Below are positions 7,167 through 15,351 of a stretch of DNA of 20,342 nt, in pieces; the stretch's first letter is position 1; each line of letters opens with the position of its first letter. The stretch spans positions 1-20,342 of the forward strand of contig DZCQ01000034.1 in NCBI GenBank assembly GCA_022730285.1, given 5' to 3'. This DNA is from Flavobacterium psychrophilum (GTDB taxonomy: Bacteria > Bacteroidota > Bacteroidia > Flavobacteriales > Flavobacteriaceae). The notes below the pieces were generated by a model. That model had not been told where the DNA came from, did not search any database, and was given only the letters and a program-made list of their open reading frames with translations. A program made the position numbers and the translations under genes.

Positions 7167-8006
7167 ATGAATTTAAAAAATAGTAAAAATTTTCTTATAG
7201 CAACTTCCGCAATCCTACTATCATTAACCGTGATTTTAGGTGTTAAATACTATGATAAAAATATAAAATACAAAAAACTAGAAGAAAGATATTTACTAAA
7301 CAAGTCTATACATCAAAACAATTTGAAAGAAATTCTTTATCGTTATGATGCAGAGGTGCTTAAAAATAATGCTCCCATAACAACCAAGAAATCTTCAAAT
7401 TATACTACAACTAAAACTATCGTTCCAACTACCAAGAAATCTGATATAGAAAAAAAAGTATTGCTAAAAACTACAAATATAGATTCTTTAAAAGAAATTA
7501 TTTATAAAAAAAACCAAGAAAATAAATCGTTAGAAAATCAAGTATTCTTTCTAATTTCTAAAAATAAAGAATTACAAAAAGAAAACACCTTAAATTCAAC
7601 AATAATAACTAATTCCAAAAACCTTACAGCAGTTAACATTCTAGCAAACGGAATTAAAATGAATACACATGATGTTATAAAAACAAACAGATTTAAAAAC
7701 ACCAATCAGATACAAATTTGCTTTACATTGCTAGAAAACAAAGCAGCCATAAAAGGGAATAAAGACTTTTATATACAACTAATAAATCCGCAAGGCAATG
7801 TAGTTAACACAACAAATAAAAATGAAAGAGCAAAAAACAAACTACTAGATTACAGTGCAAAAACAATAGTGTATTATAATAACGAAGAACTAGATGTATG
7901 TCTATTTGTAACTCCAAATAAAGAAGATATTGTAAAAGGAGATTACGAAATCAAGATATATTCTGGAATCCATCTAATAGGAAGCACGATTTTTGCTTTA
8001 AAATAA
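7167..8006 (+). CDS. Membrane-anchored coiled-coil protein of unknown function
   Basis: I do not recognise a named family for this 279-residue protein. Residues ~8-26 (FLIATSAILLSLTVILGVKYY) form one hydrophobic helix, an uncleaved signal anchor. A lysine-rich linker follows. At 67-92 there is a low-complexity Thr/Lys stretch containing two similar TTK(K)S runs, then a predicted coiled coil (about 93-142, with heptad-like leucines, LKEIIYKKNQENKSLENQVF). The C-terminal ~135 residues are beta-rich, with VNILANGIKM, QIQICFTLLENK, FYIQLINPQGNVV and GDYEIKIYSGIHLIGST. This resembles a C-terminal domain I have seen in uncharacterised Bacteroidota proteins that share the TM plus coiled-coil layout. 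The body probably faces the periplasm. The start at 7167 is favoured over a TTG 27 bases upstream that overlaps the promoter. glyS follows 58 bases later with its own promoter. Confidence 0.7.
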   Translation: MNLKNSKNFLIATSAILLSLTVILGVKYYDKNIKYKKLEERYLLNKSIHQNNLKEILYRYDAEVLKNNAPITTKKSSNYTTTKTIVPTTKKSDIEKKVLLKTTNIDSLKEIIYKKNQENKSLENQVFFLISKNKELQKENTLNSTIITNSKNLTAVNILANGIKMNTHDVIKTNRFKNTNQIQICFTLLENKAAIKGNKDFYIQLINPQGNVVNTTNKNERAKNKLLDYSAKTIVYYNNEELDVCLFVTPNKEDIVKGDYEIKIYSGIHLIGSTIFALK

Positions 8007-8052
8007 TTTTATTTTTTGTTTCATTTCGTTTCAAAATATCATTCCGTTTTTC

Positions 8053-8060
8053 TATTTTTG
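8053..8060 (+). promoter_or_regulatory. -7 promoter element of glyS
   Basis: TATTTTTG matches TAnnTTTG and ends only four bases before the glyS ATG at 8065. Transcription would start at or within a few bases of the start codon, implying a leaderless or nearly leaderless mRNA unless an upstream promoter is also used. Confidence 0.5.
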
Positions 8061-8064
8061 CACT

Positions 8065-9606
8065 ATGGCAAAACAAGAAGATAACTTTAAAAATGTAATA
8101 TCGCATGCAAAAGAGTACGGATTTATTTTTCCGTCAAGCGAAATTTACGATGGATTAAGTGCAGTATATGATTACGCACAAAATGGAGCAGAACTCAAAA
8201 AAAACATCCGAGAATATTGGTGGAAATCCATGGTGCAAATGCACGAAAATATTGTAGGAATTGATGCAGCAATATTAATGCACCCCACAACTTGGAAGGC
8301 ATCAGGTCACGTAGATGCCTTTAACGACCCACTCATAGACAACAAAGACTCTAAAAAAAGATATAGAGCCGATGTTTTAATTGAAGATTATGCCGAAAAA
8401 TTAAATCAAAAAGCCGAAAAAGAAATCGAAAAAGCAAGTATTCGGTTTGGCGAAAGCTTTAATCTTGAGGAATTTGTAACTACCAATACTCGTGTAGTAG
8501 AATATATTTCTAAAAAGAACGAGATTCTAGCAAGAATGGCTCGCTCTCTAGAAACTGAAAATCTAACCGATGTAAAAGCACTAATTGAAGAATTAGAAAT
8601 TGCTTGTCCAGAAAGTGGCTCCAGAAATTGGACTGAAGTAAAACAATTTAACCTAATGTTTGGCACCAAACTAGGAGCATCTGCTGAAAATGCAATGGAT
8701 TTGTATTTGCGTCCAGAAACAGCACAAGGTATTTTTGTAAACTTCTTAAACGTTCAAAAATCAGGACGTATGAAAATTCCATTTGGAATTGCCCAAACCG
8801 GAAAGGCTTTTAGAAACGAGATTGTTGCAAGACAATTTATTTTTAGAATGCGAGAATTTGAACAAATGGAAATGCAGTTTTTTGTAAAACCAGGAGAAGA
8901 AATGCAATATTATGACTATTGGAAAAAAACCAGATTAAACTGGCATTTATCATTAGGATTAGGTAAAGAAAATTATCGGTTCCATGACCACGAAAAATTA
9001 GCACATTACGCCAACGCAGCAACAGATATTGAATTCAATTTCCCTTTCGGATTTAAAGAACTAGAAGGAATCCATTCTCGAACAGATTTTGACCTTAAAG
9101 CACACGAAAAATTCTCTGGAAAAAAATTACAGTATTTTGATACCGAAACCAACACAAATTATACACCTTATGTGGTAGAAACTTCTGTTGGATTAGACAG
9201 AATGTTCTTGGCAGTTTTCTCCAATTCATTAAAAGAAGAAACCCTAGAAGACGGTTCTACAAGAACAGTTTTACAACTACCAAGTGTACTAGCTCCTACA
9301 AAAGCTGCTGTTTTACCATTGGTTAAAAAAGATGGTTTACCAGAAGTAGCTAGAAAAATAATTGACGATTTAAAGTGGGACTTTAATGTAACTTATGATG
9401 AAAAAGATGCTGTAGGAAGACGTTACAGAAGACAAGATGCTCTCGGAACCCCATTCTGTATTACCGTCGATCATCAAACATTGGAAGACGAAACTGTAAC
9501 TATACGACATAGAGACACTATGAAACAAGATCGGGTTAAAATATCTGAATTGCGAGATATTATTAACAACGAAGTTTCTATTAAAAATTGGTTGATGAAA
9601 ATGTAA
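8065..9606 (+). CDS. glyS: Glycyl-tRNA synthetase (dimeric type)
   Basis: This 513-residue class II aminoacyl-tRNA synthetase of the single-chain homodimeric type charges tRNA-Gly with glycine using ATP. Visible landmarks are GFIFPSSEIYDG (19-30), WKASGHVDAFNDP (77-89), LRPETAQGIFVNF (215-227), the motif 2 region AFRNEIVARQFIFRMREFEQMEMQFF (248-273, with the usual R/N/E contacts) and motif 3 ETSVGLDRMFLA (372-383). The C-terminal anticodon-binding domain begins near LPSVLAPTKAAVLPLV and ends with DTMKQDRVKISEL. Length suits a bacterial dimeric GlyRS (about 450-520). Some databases call this form glyQS or GRS1-type. It is essential and probably monocistronic, with its own promoter just upstream and an intrinsic terminator at 9631-9667. 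Confidence 0.96.
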   Translation: MAKQEDNFKNVISHAKEYGFIFPSSEIYDGLSAVYDYAQNGAELKKNIREYWWKSMVQMHENIVGIDAAILMHPTTWKASGHVDAFNDPLIDNKDSKKRYRADVLIEDYAEKLNQKAEKEIEKASIRFGESFNLEEFVTTNTRVVEYISKKNEILARMARSLETENLTDVKALIEELEIACPESGSRNWTEVKQFNLMFGTKLGASAENAMDLYLRPETAQGIFVNFLNVQKSGRMKIPFGIAQTGKAFRNEIVARQFIFRMREFEQMEMQFFVKPGEEMQYYDYWKKTRLNWHLSLGLGKENYRFHDHEKLAHYANAATDIEFNFPFGFKELEGIHSRTDFDLKAHEKFSGKKLQYFDTETNTNYTPYVVETSVGLDRMFLAVFSNSLKEETLEDGSTRTVLQLPSVLAPTKAAVLPLVKKDGLPEVARKIIDDLKWDFNVTYDEKDAVGRRYRRQDALGTPFCITVDHQTLEDETVTIRHRDTMKQDRVKISELRDIINNEVSIKNWLMKM

Positions 9607-9630
9607 TATACAACCCTTCTAACTATTTAA

Positions 9631-9667
9631 AAACACCTTGTCTAAAAAAAATAAGGTGTTTTTTTTA
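9631..9667 (+). terminator. Intrinsic terminator after glyS
   Basis: AAACACCTT (9631-9639) pairs perfectly with AAGGTGTTT (9653-9661), a 9-bp stem with a 13-base A-rich loop, and is followed by a run of T to about 9666. It lies 24 bases after the glyS stop. Confidence 0.85.
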
Positions 9668-9728
9668 TATAAAAATTATCAAAATAAAAACACAATATTT
9701 TTAATAATTATCAAAGTTAAAATCCTAT

Positions 9729-9744
9729 TATATTTGTAACTTTG
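9729..9744 (+). promoter_or_regulatory. Tandem -7 promoter elements of the ALDH7-type gene
   Basis: Two matches to TAnnTTTG lie back to back: TATATTTG (9729-9736) and TAACTTTG (9737-9744). The gene starts at 9768, 23 bases after the second, giving a leader of roughly 15-25 bases. Confidence 0.5.
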
Positions 9745-9767
9745 TAATAAATAAATCTTAAAAACAA

Positions 9768-11321
9768 ATGATAACAACAGCAACACAATTTAGCATACAA
9801 GAAGCATTAAAACAATTAGGCATACAAGAAGTTAATTTAGGAACTTCCACAGGAAATAACAACTTTGCAAACGGAGAAATACTAAAAAGTTATTCTCCAG
9901 TAGATAATAGCCATATTGCATCTGTGCAAGCTACAACTACGGAAGATTACGAAAAAGTAATGCAAACTGCAACCGAAGCATTTAAAACCTTTCGGTTAAT
10001 GCCAGCACCTCAGCGAGGAGAAATTGTAAGACAGTTTGGTGAAAAATTACGTAAAAATAAAGAAGCTCTTGGAAAGTTAGTTTCTTACGAAATGGGAAAA
10101 TCATTGCAAGAAGGCTATGGCGAAGTACAAGAAATGATAGATATTTGTGATTTTGCAGTAGGACTTTCCAGACAACTTCATGGATTGACAATGCATTCTG
10201 AACGCCCAGGTCACAGAATGTACGAGCAATACCACCCAATGGGAGTTATAGGAATTATATCGGCATTTAACTTTCCAGTCGCCGTTTGGGCTTGGAATAC
10301 AACTTTAGCTTGGATATGTGGTGATGTTTGTGTTTGGAAACCATCTGAAAAAGTGCCTTTGTGTGGAATTGCTTGCCAGAATATTATAGCCGAAGTTCTT
10401 AAAGAAAATAATTTACCCGAAGGAATTTCTTGCCTTATCAATGGGGATTATAAAGTTGGCGAACTAATGACGAATGACAAACGTATTCCTCTAATATCAG
10501 CAACTGGTTCTACCCGAATGGGAAAAATTGTTGCCCAAACTGTTGCAGGTCGCTTAGGAAAATCTTTATTAGAATTAGGAGGAAATAATGCTATAATAGT
10601 TACTCCAGATGCAGATATCAAAATGACCGTTATTGGAGCAGTTTTTGGAGCAGTTGGAACCGCTGGACAACGTTGCACATCTACCAGAAGATTAATAATA
10701 CATGAAAGTATTTATGAAAAAGTTAAAAATGCCTTAATAGCAGCCTACGGACAATTGAAAATAGGAAATCCATTAGATGAAAACAACCACGTTGGACCAC
10801 TAATAGACACACATGCTGTAAAAATGTACCAAGAAGCACTGCAAAAAGTTGTTGCCGAAGGAGGAAAACTTGTAGTGGAAGGTGGTGTGCTTTCAGGCGA
10901 AGGTTATGAAAGTGGCTGTTATGTAAAACCAGCTATTGCCGAAGCTAAAAATGAATTTGAAATTGTACAACACGAAACATTTGCTCCTGTTTTGTATCTT
11001 TTAAAATATTCTACCGATGTACATGAAGCGATAGCAATTCAAAATGGAGTTGTACAAGGACTTTCATCTGCAATAATGACCAATAATCTTAGAGAAGCGG
11101 AAGCATTTCTTGCTGTTACCGGATCTGATTGTGGTATTGCAAATGTAAATATTGGTACTTCCGGAGCTGAAATTGGGGGTGCTTTTGGGGGTGAAAAAGA
11201 AACAGGAGGAGGAAGAGAGTCTGGTTCTGATGCTTGGAAAGTATATATGAGAAGACAAACAAATACTATAAACTACACCACTAGCTTGCCTTTAGCCCAG
11301 GGAATAAAATTTGATTTGTAA
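9768..11321 (+). CDS. ALDH7-type aldehyde dehydrogenase (probable L-aminoadipate-semialdehyde dehydrogenase)
   Basis: This 517-residue NAD(P)-dependent aldehyde dehydrogenase is closest in motif content to the ALDH7/antiquitin branch, which oxidises alpha-aminoadipic semialdehyde to aminoadipate in lysine breakdown. It has FNFP with N168, VWKPSEK (K191, cofactor binding), the GSTRMG loop (247-252), LELGGNN with general base E269, and the catalytic C303 in GTAGQRCTSTRR. The C-terminal IGGAFGGEKETGGGRESGSDAWK segment is nearly diagnostic for ALDH7. No other lysine-degradation gene is visible in the window, so the substrate is inferred from family only; betaine or other aldehydes remain possible. 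It has tandem promoter elements and a strong terminator, so it appears to be a single-gene unit of cytoplasmic metabolism. Confidence 0.88.
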   Translation: MITTATQFSIQEALKQLGIQEVNLGTSTGNNNFANGEILKSYSPVDNSHIASVQATTTEDYEKVMQTATEAFKTFRLMPAPQRGEIVRQFGEKLRKNKEALGKLVSYEMGKSLQEGYGEVQEMIDICDFAVGLSRQLHGLTMHSERPGHRMYEQYHPMGVIGIISAFNFPVAVWAWNTTLAWICGDVCVWKPSEKVPLCGIACQNIIAEVLKENNLPEGISCLINGDYKVGELMTNDKRIPLISATGSTRMGKIVAQTVAGRLGKSLLELGGNNAIIVTPDADIKMTVIGAVFGAVGTAGQRCTSTRRLIIHESIYEKVKNALIAAYGQLKIGNPLDENNHVGPLIDTHAVKMYQEALQKVVAEGGKLVVEGGVLSGEGYESGCYVKPAIAEAKNEFEIVQHETFAPVLYLLKYSTDVHEAIAIQNGVVQGLSSAIMTNNLREAEAFLAVTGSDCGIANVNIGTSGAEIGGAFGGEKETGGGRESGSDAWKVYMRRQTNTINYTTSLPLAQGIKFDL

Positions 11322-11338
11322 AAAACTTTTAAACTTTT

Positions 11339-11376
11339 AAAAAACGCTTTTTCCACTATCGATTAAGCGTTTTTTT
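11339..11376 (+). terminator. Intrinsic terminator after the ALDH7-type gene
   Basis: AAAAAACGCTT (11339-11349) pairs perfectly with AAGCGTTTTTT (11365-11375), with a 15-base loop and a T-run ending at 11376. The A-run on the left makes it symmetrical. The next start codon lies only eight bases beyond it. Confidence 0.85.
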
Positions 11377-11384
11377 ATGATGAT

Positions 11385-11954
11385 ATGGACAAAAAAGAAT
11401 TAAGAAAATTATACAGAAATAAACGAAATGCCATTTCAGAGCAAGAGGTTGAAACTTGGAGTATTGAAATTGCAAATCAAATTATAAAATTACCTGTTTG
11501 GAATTATTCTTATTTTCATGTCTTTTTATCAATTATAGAAAATAAAGAGGTTAATACCGAATTTGTTTTTGCCATTTTACAAGGAAAAAATAAAATTAGC
11601 TGTGTTTCAAAATCTAATTTCGAAACGAACCAAATGACGCATTACTTACTAACGGAACAAACTATTATTAAAAAAAATAGTTATAACATTCCAGAACCAA
11701 TATCTGGTAAAGAAGTGGAAAGTAGTGAAATAGAAGTGGTTTTTATACCACTTTTAGCATTTGACAAACAAGGGAACAGAGTGGGATATGGCAAAGGTTT
11801 TTATGATATATTTTTATCAAATTGCAAGCCAAATGTTCTTAAAATAGGACTTTCGTATTTTGATCCAGAAGATGTAATAGAAGGAATTAATTCGCAAGAC
11901 ATTCCTATGGATTACTGCATTACTCCTAAAAACATTTATTGCTTTAAAAATTGA
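11385..11954 (+). CDS. fthC: 5-formyltetrahydrofolate cyclo-ligase
   Basis: This 189-residue enzyme converts 5-formyl-THF to 5,10-methenyl-THF with ATP, returning stored formyl-folate to one-carbon metabolism. The N-terminus MDKKELRKLYRNKRNAIS is the usual basic ATP-binding helix (K/R-x-x-x-R pattern). The family signature is at 121-143, IPLLAFDKQGNRVGYGKGFYDIF, containing the G-x-R-V/L-G-Y-G-x-G-F-Y-D motif. Length is normal (about 180-200). ATG at 11385 is eight bases after the terminator hairpin of the previous gene. I see no TAnnTTTG element between them, so expression may depend on read-through or a non-standard promoter. It is convergent with the histidine kinase gene. Synonyms are ygfA and MTHFS. 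Confidence 0.93.
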   Translation: MDKKELRKLYRNKRNAISEQEVETWSIEIANQIIKLPVWNYSYFHVFLSIIENKEVNTEFVFAILQGKNKISCVSKSNFETNQMTHYLLTEQTIIKKNSYNIPEPISGKEVESSEIEVVFIPLLAFDKQGNRVGYGKGFYDIFLSNCKPNVLKIGLSYFDPEDVIEGINSQDIPMDYCITPKNIYCFKN

Positions 11955-12098
11955 TCATTTCATTTTTGCACAAGAGTAAAAATTTATGGCGTTTTCTAAA
12001 AGAACAGCATTTTTCCCTTATTTATGTTTTTTTGTATGAGAAATAATATTTGTCCAGATACAATACGCCTATTTCTCTAAGCTTAAACTATTACTCTT

Positions 12099-14294
12099 TT
12101 ATATTTTTAGCGTCTTGTCTTCCGGCAAGTGCTTTTCGATAGTTAGGTAAAAAATATCTGGATTAAAGGGCTTTGTTATCACATCGTTCATTCCGTAGGA
12201 AAGCAGTATTTCTCTATTTTCTTTTAAAGAAATTGCGGTTAGTGCAATAACCGGTGTACTATAATTAAATTTTCTAATCTCGGCAGTAGCAATAGTTCCG
12301 TTTATTCCAGGCAAATGAACATCCATAAGAATCATATCATATTTGTTTTCTTTTGCCATCTGGATTGCATCTTCGCCATTCTCCGCTAAATCACACGTCA
12401 TATTTTTCTTTTCTAGAAATTTTTTGGTTACCATTTGGTTTATCTTATTATCTTCTACAAGTAAAACATGTTTGCCTATTAATTTTTTTTTGTTTAAAAT
12501 ATCTCCTACTTTTAGATATTTCTCTGCTCCAATTTTAAATTTTAAATTAAAGTAGAAATTACTTCCAACTCCTACCTCGCTATCTAGATTTATATTTTCA
12601 TCGAAAAGAGCTAGAAGTCTTTTTACAATTACAAGTCCAAGACCTGTACCTCCATATTTTCTGTTAATTTCTACAGAGCCTTGTTTAAAACTATCAAAAA
12701 TAATTGCCATTTGCTCTTTAGGAATTCCAATACCTGTATCTTTTACTTCAAAGCTTATTTTGCAATTATTAACACTTTTGTCTATTAATTTTATATTTGC
12801 AGTTACAACCCCATTATGGGTAAATTTTAAGGCGTTATTTAATAAATTAATAAAAATTTGTGTGATTTTCATTTTATCACCAATAAGCATTTCGGGAATA
12901 TTTGGGTCTATATTTATAATAAAATGGTTCTTATTTTTAGAAATTTCTTCTTTTAAGGTATTTTCAATGTTATGGAATAACTCTCTAATATTAAAATTGA
13001 TATATTCAATCTCAATAACATCCGATTCAAGTCTGTTTATTTCTAGAATATCATTAATATAAGTTAGCAAATAATTTCCTGAGAAACGTAACGATTTTAA
13101 GTATTCTAACTGGTTTGGTCTTGGTTTTTCTTCTAATAATAGGTGCGAAATTCCATTTATAGCATTTAAAGGAGTTCGCAATTCGTGACTTACCATTGCT
13201 AGGAACTCCATCTTTGTTTTAGAGTTTTCCTCAATTTTTTGCTTGGCAATTTGGAGTTCTAAATTTTTTTCTGCTAAAAGTAAATTTATTTTTTTTCGTG
13301 TAGCGTTATTTCTATACAAAACAATACTTAGCAGGGATAATATAGCTATTGAGGCAATGCTTAAAATATTTAGCAATTTATAGGTATGCATACTTTTTTG
13401 CTGTGATGCTTTCTCTTTTTCTATTTTCTCTAGATTGTGTGTAATCTTGTCAATATTAAATTGTTCGCTATTTAATAGCTCTTTTTTTACATTTTGCTGT
13501 AAAGAATCTTTAATTAAGCTATTTAAAGTTAAGTAATTTGTAGAAGTATCTGTTTTGTTTAAAATGGAGTATATTTCACTCAATTTTTTGGTTATTTTAA
13601 ATTGTTGCAAATAATTTCTACTTTGCAAACTTAACGAATAGGCACGCTCTAAATAATTAATTGCTAAATTGTATGCTTTTTGATTGTATTTTAATTTCCC
13701 AAGTTCAAACAATGCTTCCGTTTGAATTTCTAAAATATCTTTTAAAATAGCTAAACGAGCTATTTTCACAAAAATACTTTCGGCAACATTTGCTTTATTT
13801 TTTTGCAAATAAACTAAACCCTTTTGGAGGTTAATAATATGTTTTGCAGAAGGCAAGTTAATTTCATCATATATTAAATGTGCTTTTTTGAAGTATATTT
13901 CAGATTTGCTATAATTATTTTTGTGCAAATAACATACTGCCAAATTATTATAAGATAATGCTAAGGTTGCGTTTGGCTCTATAGAATTTAAAATAGAAAT
14001 TGCTCTCAATAAGTTTTCAATAGCAATATCATATTGTTTTAAGTCCATATTGATGCTTGCAACGCAATAATATCCAGAAGCAATGGCTTTTGCATCATTT
14101 GTATTTTTACCAAAAATGATCGATTTATGTGCAGTTTCTATTGCTTTATCAAAAATCTTTTTTGCTTTATAAATTTTTGCTTTTTCGATGTAAAAATAGG
14201 CACTGTCTTTTATAGACAAGTTTGTACTACTATTTTTAGAATAGATAGTTATAGACGTGCAAACGAGTAGTAATAGTAGTGCTTTTTGGAACAT
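12099..14294 (-). CDS. TPR-containing hybrid sensor histidine kinase
   Basis: This 731-residue predicted membrane sensor kinase has a signal peptide at 1-20 (KALLLLLVCTSITIYS). Residues ~30-260 are a tetratricopeptide array in the periplasm (repeating A-I-x-x-A / N-N-L-A-x-C-Y patterns, e.g. SYNNLAVCYLHKNNYSKSE). A coiled-coil stretch (~265-302) leads to one TM helix (306-327). The dimerisation/phosphoacceptor domain has H370 in FLAMVSHELRTPLNAI. The ATPase domain has N-box FINLLNNALKF (481-491), G1 DTGIGIP (519-525) and G2 KYGGTGLGL (546-554). A C-terminal receiver has acidic E614/D615, phospho-acceptor D658 in MILMDVHLPG, T686 and K708 in TKPF. All catalytic residues are present. There is no DNA-binding output and no neighbouring response regulator, so its target lies elsewhere. 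It starts 37 bases after the gap stop on the same strand. Confidence 0.92.
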   Translation of the reverse strand: MFQKALLLLLVCTSITIYSKNSSTNLSIKDSAYFYIEKAKIYKAKKIFDKAIETAHKSIIFGKNTNDAKAIASGYYCVASINMDLKQYDIAIENLLRAISILNSIEPNATLALSYNNLAVCYLHKNNYSKSEIYFKKAHLIYDEINLPSAKHIINLQKGLVYLQKNKANVAESIFVKIARLAILKDILEIQTEALFELGKLKYNQKAYNLAINYLERAYSLSLQSRNYLQQFKITKKLSEIYSILNKTDTSTNYLTLNSLIKDSLQQNVKKELLNSEQFNIDKITHNLEKIEKEKASQQKSMHTYKLLNILSIASIAILSLLSIVLYRNNATRKKINLLLAEKNLELQIAKQKIEENSKTKMEFLAMVSHELRTPLNAINGISHLLLEEKPRPNQLEYLKSLRFSGNYLLTYINDILEINRLESDVIEIEYINFNIRELFHNIENTLKEEISKNKNHFIINIDPNIPEMLIGDKMKITQIFINLLNNALKFTHNGVVTANIKLIDKSVNNCKISFEVKDTGIGIPKEQMAIIFDSFKQGSVEINRKYGGTGLGLVIVKRLLALFDENINLDSEVGVGSNFYFNLKFKIGAEKYLKVGDILNKKKLIGKHVLLVEDNKINQMVTKKFLEKKNMTCDLAENGEDAIQMAKENKYDMILMDVHLPGINGTIATAEIRKFNYSTPVIALTAISLKENREILLSYGMNDVITKPFNPDIFYLTIEKHLPEDKTLKI

Positions 14295-14310
14295 TTTTAA
14301 TTAATAATTC

Positions 14311-14324
14311 TCGAAATATTTCGA
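14311..14324. promoter_or_regulatory. 14-base perfect palindrome between gap and kinase gene
   Basis: TCGAAATATTTCGA is a perfect dyad in the 37-base gap between the gap stop codon and the kinase start. It could be an operator or a weak hairpin; no protein is known to bind it here. Confidence 0.3.
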
Positions 14325-14331
14325 AAGATAC

Positions 14332-15330
14332 TTATTTTTTGTTAATGAAAAGTATTAAATCTATAATTCTGCTAGAATAGCCTATTTCGTTGTCATACCA
14401 GCCTACAATTTTAACCATTTTATCTATTACAGAAGTTAATTGTGCATCAAAAAGACAAGAATTTTTGTTGCCAATAATATCTACCGAAACAATAGCATCT
14501 TCTGTATAATCTAAAATTCCTTTCAGTTCCTCTTCCGAAGCTTTTTTAAAAGCCATATTTATTTCTGCAATGGTAACTTCTTTTTTTACATTAAAAGTAA
14601 TGTCTGTTAGAGAACCGTCTGGAACTGGAACTCTAATTCCACAACCACCTATTTTATTTTCTAATTCTGGGAATATTTTTGTCAATGCTTTTGCTGCTCC
14701 TGTGGTAGTTGGAACAATAGATTGTGCTGCTCCTCGAGCTCTACGCAAATCTTTATGTGGCTGGTCATGAAGACTTTGGTCTGTGGTGTAAGAATGAATT
14801 GTGGTAATGTATGCTTGCTCAATACCACACAATTCCTGTATCACTTTAATCATTGGAGCCGCATTGTTTGTGGTACAACTAGCATTAGAAATTATTTGCT
14901 CTGAACCGTCTATAATATGGTCGTTTACGCCAAGAACTACTGTTTTAATAGAAGACACCTCGGCTGGAGCAGACAAAATTACTTTTTTAGCACCTGCTAA
15001 GATGTGGGTATTTAATTCTTCAAAAGTTTTGTATTTGCCAGTGCTTTCTACAACAAAATCGACATTTAGAGATTTCCAATTAAGATTTTTTATTTCTTTT
15101 TCATGAAAAAATACATATTCCTGATTATTAATTTTAAAAACATTATCCATGCTAGTAATTGGAGTTTCTAGCACTCCGTGAATACTATCATATTTAAGCA
15201 GATGGAGCATGGTTTTGGTATCGGCAATGTCATTAATTGCAACAACTTGTATGATAGGATGGTCTATGAGCAGTCGGAACAAATTTCGTCCAATTCTTCC
15301 AAAACCGTTAATGGCAATACGTATTTTCAA
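14332..15330 (-). CDS. gap: Type I glyceraldehyde-3-phosphate dehydrogenase
   Basis: This 332-residue NAD-dependent enzyme of glycolysis/gluconeogenesis oxidises and phosphorylates glyceraldehyde-3-phosphate. The N-terminal INGFGRIGR (7-15) is the Rossmann motif. N33-D34 in AINDIAD contacts the NAD ribose, supporting NAD rather than NADP preference. The active site is SNASCTTN with C152, and H179 in TTIHSYTTDQ. The phosphate-binding DLRRARGAAQSIVPTTTGAAKA and the C-terminal GWYDNEIGYSSR are intact. The start codon is TTG (15328-15330). No in-frame ATG or GTG occurs between it and an upstream in-frame stop, and the protein begins exactly where family members do, so the TTG is forced. It starts 21 bases after the lipA stop, suggesting an lipA-gap (and kinase) transcript. 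Bacteroidota often have more than one gap gene. Confidence 0.94.
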   Translation of the reverse strand: MKIRIAINGFGRIGRNLFRLLIDHPIIQVVAINDIADTKTMLHLLKYDSIHGVLETPITSMDNVFKINNQEYVFFHEKEIKNLNWKSLNVDFVVESTGKYKTFEELNTHILAGAKKVILSAPAEVSSIKTVVLGVNDHIIDGSEQIISNASCTTNNAAPMIKVIQELCGIEQAYITTIHSYTTDQSLHDQPHKDLRRARGAAQSIVPTTTGAAKALTKIFPELENKIGGCGIRVPVPDGSLTDITFNVKKEVTIAEINMAFKKASEEELKGILDYTEDAIVSVDIIGNKNSCLFDAQLTSVIDKMVKIVGWYDNEIGYSSRIIDLILFINKK

Positions 15331-15351
15331 TGTGTTGTATTTTAAACTAAG

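Noticed and set aside
11986..12039. 17-codon open frame between fthC and the kinase gene
   Set aside because: Too short, no family signal and no clear promoter; the spacer otherwise shows nothing convincing.
12038..12077. Inverted repeat GAGAAATA/TATTTCTC between the convergent fthC and kinase genes
   Set aside because: The 8-bp AT-rich arms are separated by 24 bases with no T-run, so it is probably chance.
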